From Chitinophagaceae bacterium (GTDB lineage: Bacteria > Bacteroidota > Bacteroidia > Chitinophagales > Chitinophagaceae): a stretch of DNA of 6,540 nt. This document shows, one piece after another, positions 1 through 5,487 of this stretch. A program made the translations under genes and the position numbers. Numbering within the stretch: the first letter of the stretch is position 1; every line of letters begins with the position of its first letter. The notes under the pieces were generated by a model. The model saw only the letters and a list, made by a program, of their open reading frames with translations. It searched no databases and was not told the DNA's origin. The DNA lies in NCBI GenBank assembly GCA_020846105.1, contig JADLEN010000092.1, forward strand, positions 1 to 6,540. The letters run 5' to 3'.

Positions 1-605
1 AGCAAATCTTGATTTTCTATTTGTAGCGGACGCGAATTCAGCTTGCCGTTGCTTAACAAATCGTCCCAAGCATCTAAGGCTCGTTGCACACTATCATTTA
101 CCTGCACGCCAAAACGATAATAATTTTTAGTACCAAATGGATCTTGAAAAACAGGTATCACTTGTTTAAAGTTTGTACCAAAAACAGGTAGCTCTTGGAT
201 GTAAAGACTGTCTATCATAACCTGTGCAGGCATAGTGCTGTTGGCAGTATATTGTTGGCCATCTACAATTACTACCAATTGATAGTTGTGACCTATTATG
301 CCCAAAATTCTACTCGTATTATAATTGCCCGGGCTAGTTTGCACCAATGTGTCGGTGATATTGCTTGTGGCATCTGTAATAACCACAGTAGCATTATTTA
401 CAGGATTATTTTTGCCTTCAGAGCTGAATTTGCTAGACTTGCTCACCAAAACGGTATGCACCAATTGACCATTTTCGTTGGTCACAATTCCTTCAATTAC
501 CACCTTAGATTCGCTATCATTAAGGTCTATGTTAATAACCTTTTCGCAAGCGCTTAATAATAAAATGCCGCAAAAAAGACTGACAATGGCATAGCTAATT
601 CTCAT
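1..605 (-). CDS. DUF4249 family outer-membrane lipoprotein, N-terminal part (runs off left edge)
   Basis: The frame is open for 201 codons from ATG at 605-603 to the left edge, so the C-terminus is missing. The protein starts with a short basic end and a hydrophobic run, then a lipobox LSAC at residues 17-20, predicting lipidation at C20 by signal peptidase II. The residues that follow, CEKVINIDL, are the typical opening of DUF4249 proteins. Next comes a beta-rich region with an Ig/Big-like look (VVIEGIVTNENGQ, then NNATVVITDA near 73-82). DUF4249 proteins are usually surface lipoproteins encoded beside TonB-dependent receptors; their function is unknown. No receptor lies upstream here: the preceding gene is a flavin reductase, separated by a terminator and a promoter. 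A partner, if there is one, would be off the left edge. The family call is from memory of the motif; the lipoprotein call is read directly. Confidence 0.88.
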   Translation of the reverse strand, partial: MRISYAIVSLFCGILLLSACEKVINIDLNDSESKVVIEGIVTNENGQLVHTVLVSKSSKFSSEGKNNPVNNATVVITDATSNITDTLVQTSPGNYNTSRILGIIGHNYQLVVIVDGQQYTANSTMPAQVMIDSLYIQELPVFGTNFKQVIPVFQDPFGTKNYYRFGVQVNDSVQRALDAWDDLLSNGKLNSRPLQIENQDL

Positions 606-635
606 ACAAATAATTAGGAGTGAGTATTTTAAAAA

Positions 636-652
636 AACCTTCTATTAAGGTT
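636..652 (-). promoter_or_regulatory. Leader hairpin followed by a U-tract, upstream of the DUF4249 gene
   Basis: Read on the minus strand, AACCTT-AATAG-AAGGTT forms a 6 bp stem, followed by a run of T (positions 637-631). It lies about 30 bases before the DUF4249 start and just after the predicted transcription start. It has the shape of a small intrinsic terminator or attenuator, but the stem is short and AT-rich and could be chance. Confidence 0.3.
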
Positions 653-657
653 GGCAG

Positions 658-685
658 CAAAACTAAAGTAAAGTCTCAATCAAAA
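658..685 (-). promoter_or_regulatory. Predicted Bacteroidota sigma-A type promoter for the DUF4249 gene
   Basis: On the minus strand TAGTTTTG (665-658) fits the Bacteroidota -7 consensus TAnnTTTG exactly. A TTTG (684-681) lies 15 bases upstream as a possible -33 element, slightly closer than the usual spacing. The start codon is about 53 bases downstream of the -7 element, leaving a leader of roughly 45 bases. Confidence 0.5.
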
Positions 686-723
686 TTGTTAAGTATTCTT
701 TTAGTCAATGGCCTAAACCAAAG

Positions 724-759
724 AAACAACCTTTGACAATGTACCATCAAAGGTTGTTT
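724..759 (-). terminator. Strong intergenic hairpin, probable terminator of the flavin reductase gene
   Basis: A perfect 13 bp inverted repeat (724-736 with 747-759, core AACAACCTTTGA) surrounds a 10-base loop. It begins 49 bases beyond the stop codon of the minus-strand flavin reductase gene. On that strand it is followed by the T-rich stretch TTGTTTCTTTGGTTT, which fits intrinsic termination. It insulates that gene from the promoter of the DUF4249 gene. Confidence 0.65.
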
Positions 760-808
760 ATTGCCGAAAAAAATCGTGCTTGGTAGCGCCTACCAGAATT
801 GCGTTTAT

Positions 809-1681
809 TTACAGCAACAAAATCTGCCAAGCCCTTTCAATTTCCCCTTCTTCTAGCAAGTCTTTGGCATAATGTTGCAATGCTTCTAGCCTTTGGCTGC
901 GCTCGGCAAAGTCGCTGAGAATTTGCTCTAATCTTCCATCATTTTCTATGGCCGATGTAGCTGGTATTTCGCTGCAATTGCCTAATATACCTAAGTGGTT
1001 GCCGTTGAGTATTTTACTGTTTTTAATTTGCTCGGGCAGCGCATCAATACCCACGCCTAGCTTGGTGTTGGGCTTCGCTACTTCAAACACTGCGGCACCC
1101 GATGCACGGCAATAATAATCGCCACCCATACGGGCTACAAGGTCTATTTTATGCGGGTCTATTTTGCCGTTTTCATCCAGCACATTATCGTCTATATGCA
1201 TGCACAGCACTTCGCACATAATAAGGTTGCCAGCACCGCCTTCTTTGCCTGTTTCTATTACTTGTATCACTTTGCACTCTAGGCTTACAGGTGCTTCCTT
1301 TACGCGGAAAGGTTTTACAAAATCTGAGGCTATTTGAGTGAATCCTGCTTTCTCAAATTCGTTGGTTCCCTTGGGGTATTCGCAGCTAGCAAGGCTCATT
1401 TGCTGTACAATATTGTAGTTCACAATATTCACCACCACTTCCATATTTTCATACACATTTTCTAAAGTGTGTTTAATGGTATTGTCGCGCACACGGCGTG
1501 CTGGCGAAAAAATAAGTATGGGCGGCTTGCTGCCAAATACATTGAAAAAACTAAAGGGCGAAAGATTGGGATTGCCATCACTATCTATAGTACTGGCAAA
1601 ACATATAGGGCGGGGTGCTACAGAGCCCAATAGATAGGCGTGGAGTTCGGAGGTTTTTACTTCGCTAGGTACTATTCTCAT
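809..1681 (-). CDS. Flavin reductase-like FMN-binding protein
   Basis: The 290-residue protein has a flavin reductase-like split-barrel domain at about residues 12-170. Recognisable parts are GSVAPRPICFASTIDSDG (19-36), NLSPFSFFNVF (39-49) and PPILIFSP (53-60), the usual FMN-contacting strands. Members of this family bind FMN as dimers, and some reduce free flavin with NAD(P)H for partner monooxygenases. The substrate here cannot be told. Residues 205-290 form a helical, acidic extension beyond the core domain; proteins of about this length are, as I recall, common in Bacteroidota. No signal peptide is seen, so it should be cytoplasmic. The ATG at 1681-1679 is supported by a promoter just upstream and by the domain beginning soon after. 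It stands alone: divergent from the peroxiredoxin gene on one side and closed by a hairpin on the other. The shared intergenic region with a peroxiredoxin hints at redox-related control but does not prove it. Confidence 0.92.
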   Translation of the reverse strand: MRIVPSEVKTSELHAYLLGSVAPRPICFASTIDSDGNPNLSPFSFFNVFGSKPPILIFSPARRVRDNTIKHTLENVYENMEVVVNIVNYNIVQQMSLASCEYPKGTNEFEKAGFTQIASDFVKPFRVKEAPVSLECKVIQVIETGKEGGAGNLIMCEVLCMHIDDNVLDENGKIDPHKIDLVARMGGDYYCRASGAAVFEVAKPNTKLGVGIDALPEQIKNSKILNGNHLGILGNCSEIPATSAIENDGRLEQILSDFAERSQRLEALQHYAKDLLEEGEIERAWQILLL

Positions 1682-1710
1682 TGTCAGTGGTTTTTATTTT
1701 TCGTTGGTTA

Positions 1711-1737
1711 CAAATGTAGCCTAAAACTTACATCCAA
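1711..1737 (-). promoter_or_regulatory. Predicted promoter for the flavin reductase gene
   Basis: On the minus strand TACATTTG (1718-1711) matches TAnnTTTG exactly, with TTG (1737-1735) 16 bases upstream as a possible -33 element. The start codon at 1681 is about 30 bases downstream, giving a short leader. No equally good element was found on the plus strand for the divergent peroxiredoxin gene; TATCTTGC at 1748-1755 is only an imperfect match. Confidence 0.5.
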
Positions 1738-1774
1738 TCATTCGCATTATCTTGCAAGCAAATTCCGATTATTT

Positions 1775-2233
1775 ATGACTTTAAATATTGGCGACAAGGC
1801 CCCAGACTTCGCAGCAATAGACCAAAACGGACAACCCGTTTCGCTCAAAATGTACATAGGCAAGCGTGTGCTACTCTACTTTTACCCCAAAGACGATACT
1901 CCGGGCTGCACCGCACAGGCTTGCAACCTGCGCGATAATTTTGCTGCCTTGCAAGATGCAGGCATTGTAGTACTTGGTGTAAGTGTAGACGATGAAAAGA
2001 AACACAAAAAGTTCGAAACAAAATACCAACTACCCTTTACTCTTGTTGCCGATACCGACAAAACTATTGTAGCAGCATACGGACTATGGGCCGAGAAAAA
2101 ATTTATGGGCAAAACCTATATGGGCACTAGCCGTACCAGCTTTCTGATAGACGAAGCAGGGAAAATTGCACACATAATACCGAAAGTAAAAACCAAAGAC
2201 CATACCGCGCAGGTGCTGGAGCTTTGGGCATAA
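1775..2233 (+). CDS. bcp: Thioredoxin-dependent peroxiredoxin, PrxQ/Bcp type
   Basis: This 152-residue protein has the normal length and layout of Bcp/PrxQ. It begins MTLNIGDKAPDF, the standard family start. The catalytic motif PKDDTPGC (38-45) fits PxxxTxxC, with peroxidatic Cys45. Cys50 (TAQAC) sits five residues later, the resolving position of the E. coli Bcp class. Arg120 in GTSRTSFLID (117-126) is the conserved arginine of the active site. The enzyme reduces hydrogen peroxide and organic hydroperoxides in the cytoplasm using thioredoxin. The frame is open upstream to 1640, but a start there would overlap the divergent gene and add 45 residues foreign to the family, so ATG 1775 is chosen. 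It is the first gene of a probable three-gene operon, ending 25 bases before the next start. Confidence 0.96.
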   Translation: MTLNIGDKAPDFAAIDQNGQPVSLKMYIGKRVLLYFYPKDDTPGCTAQACNLRDNFAALQDAGIVVLGVSVDDEKKHKKFETKYQLPFTLVADTDKTIVAAYGLWAEKKFMGKTYMGTSRTSFLIDEAGKIAHIIPKVKTKDHTAQVLELWA

Positions 2234-2258
2234 AGCATCAATCAGTCAAACTATTATT

Positions 2259-3197
2259 TTGAAAAAAATCATCTCGCTACTTAGCGATTACTACAAAGAG
2301 CATTTCAATTGGCTGGCTTTTTTCCTCACGGCATTATTAGGTGCTGCGCTCATTGTTGTTGCTTACCACAACAATTTTTATGAGCAATACATTGAGCAGC
2401 AGCAGCTATCGGTGCAGATTTGGCGCTATTGCCAGCTATATGGTATTGCTTTTATAGGTGCGTTTTTGCTCCAAGGCATTGCCGAGCGCAACATGCGCTT
2501 TCTAGCTTCGGGGCAGTGGTGGCTACTCTCTTTTTTGGCCATCTTTTTATTTGCCGTGCGTGGTGCCGATGTGCCTTACGACACCTATCTTTTTGGCCAC
2601 AACAACAATCAGTATTATACCCTACTACACAAGATAGGCTACAACCTTGGCGGCCTTTTTACGCTCATTATCCCCTGCTTTGTGTATTGGTTTTTTGCCG
2701 ATAGAAAGGAGCAAAATTTCTACGGGTTCAAGACCAAAGGGGTGTCTTTTTTGCCCTATTTTGTGCTGCTTGCTTTAATGATTCCTTTGCTCTTTTGGGC
2801 AGGCACGCAGCCCGATTTCTTGGACACCTACCCACGCTATACCAAGATAGGCATAGACGCTGGACATGTGCGCTACCCTTGGATAGTAGCACTCTACGAG
2901 CTCGTTTATGGCTCCGATTTTATCTTCACCGAATTCTTTTTTCGTGGCTTTATTATTCTTGCTTTTGCGCGCAAGTTTGGGCATCGTGCTATATTACCCA
3001 TGTGCGTTTATTACATCACCATCCATTTTGGCAAACCCTTGGGCGAGACCATCAGTTCCTTTTTCGGCGGCCTATTATTAGGCGTTATTGCCTATCGCAC
3101 ACAGTCTATTTATGGCGGCATCATAGTACATTTGGGCATCGCTTTCTTGATGGAGCTTTTTGCTTTCCTGGGGCGTGCCGGCTATTTACATTTCTAA
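2259..3197 (+). CDS. CPBP family intramembrane glutamic protease-like membrane protein, TTG start
   Basis: The protein has 312 residues with about eight hydrophobic segments (roughly 18-36, 58-72, 87-101, 126-147, 162-181, 222-236, 246-256, 266-304). The C-terminal half carries the CPBP (Rce1/Abi) pattern in order: TEFFFRG (224-230) for motif 1, YITIH (252-256) for the FxxxH motif, and HLGIA (291-295) for motif 3. CPBP proteins are membrane-embedded glutamic proteases or processing and maturation factors; many lack known substrates. Here motif 1 has Thr in place of the first Glu of EExxxR, keeping Glu225 and Arg229, and the final Asn/Asp of motif 3 is Ala. Activity is therefore uncertain. The start is TTG: no in-frame ATG exists upstream after the preceding stop, and the next Met is residue 79, inside the membrane region. 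The spacing of 25 and 27 bases to its neighbours points to co-transcription with bcp and the ATPase gene. Confidence 0.83.
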   Translation: MKKIISLLSDYYKEHFNWLAFFLTALLGAALIVVAYHNNFYEQYIEQQQLSVQIWRYCQLYGIAFIGAFLLQGIAERNMRFLASGQWWLLSFLAIFLFAVRGADVPYDTYLFGHNNNQYYTLLHKIGYNLGGLFTLIIPCFVYWFFADRKEQNFYGFKTKGVSFLPYFVLLALMIPLLFWAGTQPDFLDTYPRYTKIGIDAGHVRYPWIVALYELVYGSDFIFTEFFFRGFIILAFARKFGHRAILPMCVYYITIHFGKPLGETISSFFGGLLLGVIAYRTQSIYGGIIVHLGIAFLMELFAFLGRAGYLHF

Positions 3198-3224
3198 AAA
3201 CATTTACCCAAAAACATACTTACA

Positions 3225-4754
3225 ATGGCAGATACTACAGCATTTCTCGAAGCGATAAATAAAGGCTATACCTTCAAAGGCGATGCACCCAAAATAGGTG
3301 TAGCTATGCTTGATGGACAGGTAGTAACCGGTGCCGATATTCGCTTGCCACTACGCTCTATGAACCGTCACGGGCTCATAGCTGGTGCCACAGGCACGGG
3401 CAAAACCAAAACCCTCCAAATCATTAGCGAAGTACTCAGCGACAACTCTGTGCCCGTACTCCTGCTCGACATCAAAGGCGACCTCAGTGGCATAGCCGCC
3501 GCAGGCGCCACCAACGACAAGATAAAAGACCGCTATGTGCAGCTGGCTATGGATTACAGCCCCGCCGCCTACCCTGTAGAGCTCATGACCCTGAGCAAGC
3601 AAAAAGGCATACAACTACGTGCTACCGTTACCGAATTTGGCCCCATACTCCTCAGCAAAATCCTAGACCTCAACGATACCCAAGCAGGCCTCGTGTCTAT
3701 GATTTTTAAATATTGCGACGACCACAAACTACCCTTGCTAGACCTCAAAGATTTTATCAAAATGCTGCAATACATCAGCAACGAGGGCAAGGCCGAAATA
3801 GAAAAAGAATACGGCAAAATAGCCACCACATCCACAGGCACCATCCTGCGCAAAGTCATAGAACTACAGCAGCAAGGCGCCGACAATTTCTTTGGCGAAA
3901 AAAGCTTCGAGGTAGAAGACCTCATGCGCATAGCCCCCGATGGCCGCGGCATCATCAACATCCTGCGCGTTACAGAGCTGCAAGACCGCCCCAAACTCTT
4001 TGCCACTTTTATGCTGCAAATGCTTGCCGAGCTATACGCCTCTTGCCCCGAAGAGGGCGACCTCGAAAAGCCCAAACTAGTGATGTTTATAGACGAGGCA
4101 CACCTTATATTCCAAGAGGCTAGCAGCGCCCTGCTCCAACAAATCGAAACCATCATCAAGCTCATACGCTCCAAGGGCATAGGCATATTCTTTTGCACCC
4201 AAAACCCTATGGACGTGCCCGCTAGCGTCCTTGGCCAGCTAGGTATGAAGGTGCAACACGCCCTTCGCGCATTCACCGCCGCCGACCGCAAAGTCATCAA
4301 ACAAACAGCCGAAAACTACCCCGAAACCAGCTTTTACCGTACCGACGAACTTATCACACAACTCGGTATTGGCGAGGCTTTCATCACCCTACTCAACGAA
4401 AAAGGCATACCCACACCCCTAGCCCACGTAATGCTAGTGGCACCACGCAGCCGTATGGACATACTCTCTGATACCGAGATAGACAGCATCGTAGCCCAGT
4501 CGCGGCTAGTGCACAAATACAGCGAAACCATAGACGCCATAAGCGCCTACGAACTGCTGAATGCCAAAATAAAAGAAGCCACCGACAACACCTTAGCAAA
4601 AGAAAAAACACCCAAAGGCCGAGAAGAAAAATCCTTCCTCGAAAGCATGATGGACAACCCCACCGTACGCCAAGTAGGCCGCACCGCCGCCAGCATCATC
4701 ACCCGCTCCTTGCTAGGCGCACTAGGCCTTGGTGGCCGCAGCCGCCGCAGATAA
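3225..4754 (+). CDS. HerA/YjgR-like (DUF853) P-loop ATPase
   Basis: This 509-residue ATPase resembles E. coli YjgR along its full length. The Walker A motif is GATGTGKT (54-61), in the YjgR-like context NRHGLIAGATGTGKT. A second strand, LLLDIKGDLSG (79-89), is typical of the family, and Walker B is LVMFIDEAH (285-293) with Glu291 as the likely catalytic base. CTQNPMDVP (324-332) fits the sensor region. The C-terminus is glycine- and arginine-rich (GGRSRRR), as in YjgR. Relatives in the HerA/FtsK superfamily are hexameric DNA-translocating ATPases, but the cellular role of the YjgR group is not established to my knowledge. The N-terminal HAS barrel and the nuclease partner NurA of true HerA systems are not seen, so I do not call it a DNA end-resection helicase. 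It is probably cytoplasmic and last in the bcp operon. Codons are noticeably richer in C at third positions than in the preceding gene. Confidence 0.94.
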   Translation: MADTTAFLEAINKGYTFKGDAPKIGVAMLDGQVVTGADIRLPLRSMNRHGLIAGATGTGKTKTLQIISEVLSDNSVPVLLLDIKGDLSGIAAAGATNDKIKDRYVQLAMDYSPAAYPVELMTLSKQKGIQLRATVTEFGPILLSKILDLNDTQAGLVSMIFKYCDDHKLPLLDLKDFIKMLQYISNEGKAEIEKEYGKIATTSTGTILRKVIELQQQGADNFFGEKSFEVEDLMRIAPDGRGIINILRVTELQDRPKLFATFMLQMLAELYASCPEEGDLEKPKLVMFIDEAHLIFQEASSALLQQIETIIKLIRSKGIGIFFCTQNPMDVPASVLGQLGMKVQHALRAFTAADRKVIKQTAENYPETSFYRTDELITQLGIGEAFITLLNEKGIPTPLAHVMLVAPRSRMDILSDTEIDSIVAQSRLVHKYSETIDAISAYELLNAKIKEATDNTLAKEKTPKGREEKSFLESMMDNPTVRQVGRTAASIITRSLLGALGLGGRSRRR

Positions 4755-4768
4755 TTTTTAGATTTTTT

Positions 4769-4876
4769 GGGCGTGTCGCCAATGCTGCGCTTGGCGCCGG
4801 GCTGCTCTAGGCTCCGCTGCGCTGCGGCCCTGCGGGCTGGCTGCCAAGGGGCAGCCACCTGGCACATCCCTCACGC
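4769..4876. repeat. GC-rich interspersed repeat element, type GGGCGTG...CCCTCACGC
   Basis: This GC-rich stretch follows the ATPase stop codon and a T-rich spacer. Its ends GCGTG (4771-4775) and CACGC (4872-4876) are complementary. Inside are nested hairpins: CGCCAA (4777-4782) with TTGGCG (4791-4796), and an 8 bp stem TGGCTGCC (4838-4845) with GGCAGCCA (4850-4857) around AAGG. I recall elements with such ends as frequent intergenic repeats in Bacteroidota genomes; copy number here cannot be seen. Open frames across it in several registers are composition artefacts. Confidence 0.55.
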
Positions 4877-4994
4877 TTTCGCGGGTGCTACCTTTAGCGT
4901 GTTGTGTGGCGCTCGCAGGCCACACGCTTCCGTCATTGAAGCAAGAAGAAAGCAAAGCTTTTGACGAAGCTTGCGACCGAAGGTCAATCAATCT
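4872..4994. repeat. Further palindromic repeat remnants
   Basis: CACGCT (4872-4877) pairs with AGCGTG (4896-4901), and GTGTGGC (4904-4910) pairs with GCCACAC (4919-4925) around an 8-base loop. From 4931 (CGTCATTG) to 4994 (CAATCAATCT) the sequence looks like a decayed version of the GTCATTG...CAATCT repeats often seen between genes in this phylum. Boundaries are uncertain and the family assignment is from memory. Confidence 0.35.
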
Positions 4995-5013
4995 AAATAA
5001 CAAACCACAACCC

Positions 5014-5067
5014 AACCACATGCGAAATTCCCCTCCCTTGGAGGGGTGTCCGCAGGACGGGGTGGTT
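5014..5067. repeat. Double-hairpin interspersed repeat (CCCCTCC...GGAGGGG, GTCC...GGAC)
   Basis: Two adjacent hairpins are visible: CCCCTCC (5030-5036) with GGAGGGG (5040-5046), then GTCC (5048-5051) with GGAC (5055-5058). They are enclosed by AACCAC (5014-5019) and GTGGTT (5062-5067). The order 'CCCCTCC, GGAGGGG, GTCC, GGAC, GGGGTGGTT' is one I recognise as a widespread Bacteroidota intergenic repeat. AACCACAACCCCACCAC at 5074-5090 looks like a partial extra copy of its flank. Confidence 0.65.
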
Positions 5068-5094
5068 GTACCCAACCACAACCCCACCACAAGC

Positions 5095-5158
5095 TGTCAT
5101 TCCGTAGGAATCTGTAGCGCTTATTGCACAACTAGCAACAGATTCCTACGGGATGACA
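5095..5158. repeat. Long palindromic repeat with 21-base arms
   Basis: The left arm 5095-5115 (TGTCATTCCGTAGGAATC and three more bases) is the reverse complement of 5138-5158 except for one position. There T5101 faces G5152, which would still pair as U-G in RNA. The loop is 22 bases. If transcribed, it would form a very stable stem. The arm sequence resembles a TGTCATTCC(G)TAGGAATCTGT intergenic repeat that I recall from other Bacteroidota. Confidence 0.85.
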
Positions 5159-5185
5159 TTAGCATGTAGCAGTATTCCGTTTATT

Positions 5186-5278
5186 GTTTTTTGTGTGGCA
5201 GTCAGGAGACTGCCTTTTAGCCACGACGTAATAGGCTTTGCTGCAAAAGGCTTGCGCCCCAGACTACGACGAGCGGGG
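5186..5278 (+). repeat. Repeat copy A, inverted partner of 6077-6187
   Basis: This stretch aligns with the reverse complement of 6077-6187. Shared blocks, in order, are a GCAGTC-(A/G)GGA-GACTG hairpin, (G)ACG(A)(A)GTA followed by TAGGCTT, the identical 17-mer CAAAAGGCTTGCGCCCC (5244-5260), and CTACG(A/G)CGAGCGGGG (5264-5278). Copy A lacks about 19 bases that copy B has just before the last block. The two copies flank the unit holding the small ORF and the 172-codon gene. Confidence 0.7.
5197..5220 (+). terminator. Hairpin with short U-tract at the start of repeat copy A
   Basis: GGCAGTC (5197-5203) pairs with GACTGCC (5208-5214) around AGGA and is followed by TTTTAG. It could end transcripts arriving from the left, although the ATPase gene stops 440 bases earlier, or act only as part of the repeat. 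The homologous hairpin in copy B has a weaker stem. Confidence 0.4.
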
Positions 5279-5300
5279 AAAAAAAACAACTAATTGTGTG

Positions 5301-5329
5301 TTTTGTAATATCATTTACCCATAACTTTG
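5301..5329 (+). promoter_or_regulatory. Predicted promoter for the small ORF and the 172-codon gene
   Basis: TAACTTTG (5322-5329) matches the Bacteroidota -7 consensus TAnnTTTG exactly, with TTTTG (5301-5305) 16 bases upstream. Transcription would start near 5336, about 25 bases before the small ORF. The surrounding sequence is AT-rich, in sharp contrast to the GC-rich repeats to the left. Confidence 0.6.
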
Positions 5330-5361
5330 TTTTGCAATACTATGATACCAAATACTTTTTT

Positions 5362-5457
5362 ATGAAAAGCCCTAACAAAAAGCGCCGCTATGACCACTCG
5401 GGCCCTAAGCTCAAGCAACTAGGCGACAGGCTACTGATGGTAGCTCGCAAAAGGTAA
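5362..5457 (+). CDS. Small basic 31-residue ORF (hypothetical)
   Basis: ATG 5362 to TAA 5455-5457 encodes 31 residues starting MKSPNKKRRYDHSGPKLKQL and ending in MVARKR. Eleven residues are Lys or Arg against two Asp, so the peptide is strongly basic; there is no signal peptide or membrane segment. Support for expression: a consensus promoter lies about 33 bases upstream, the ORF sits 30 bases before the next gene, and codon choice (AAG CGC CGC, CTC AAG, CTA GGC) looks like the nearby genes. I do not recognise the family. A nucleic-acid- or ribosome-binding micro-protein, or a leader peptide for the next gene, are possibilities only. It shares the reading frame of the downstream gene but is separated from it by the TAA. 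An ORF this short could also arise by chance. Confidence 0.45.
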   Translation: MKSPNKKRRYDHSGPKLKQLGDRLLMVARKR

Positions 5458-5487
5458 TCTCTAATTTTTTTATACAGCACACATAAC

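Noticed and set aside
195..557. 120-residue plus-strand open frame
   Set aside because: It is antisense to the DUF4249 lipoprotein gene, which has a lipobox and a typical N-terminus. The plus-strand translation has no recognisable features.
1640..1774. Upstream in-frame extension of the peroxiredoxin (start at 1640)
   Set aside because: It would overlap the start of the divergent flavin reductase gene and its promoter, and would add 45 residues not found in the Bcp family. The family start MTLNIGDKAPDF begins at 1775.
2795..3262. 155-residue plus-strand frame overlapping the CPBP gene and the ATPase start
   Set aside because: It is an out-of-frame reading of the CPBP gene, rich in Cys, His and Arg, and crosses two real gene boundaries.
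3569..4300. 243-residue minus-strand open frame
   Set aside because: It lies wholly antisense to the ATPase gene with its clear Walker motifs. Its Ser/Arg-rich composition is what antisense frames of such codon usage produce.
3225..4754. Two-gene HerA-NurA or HerA-type anti-phage defence system
   Set aside because: No nuclease or SIR2-type partner is adjacent, and the ATPase looks like the YjgR/DUF853 housekeeping type along its full length.
4547..5169. Open frames on both strands across 4547-5169 (106, 110, 65 and 94 residues)
   Set aside because: They run over GC-rich palindromic repeats, have Ala/Arg/Gly-rich compositions typical of such DNA, and show no motif or promoter.
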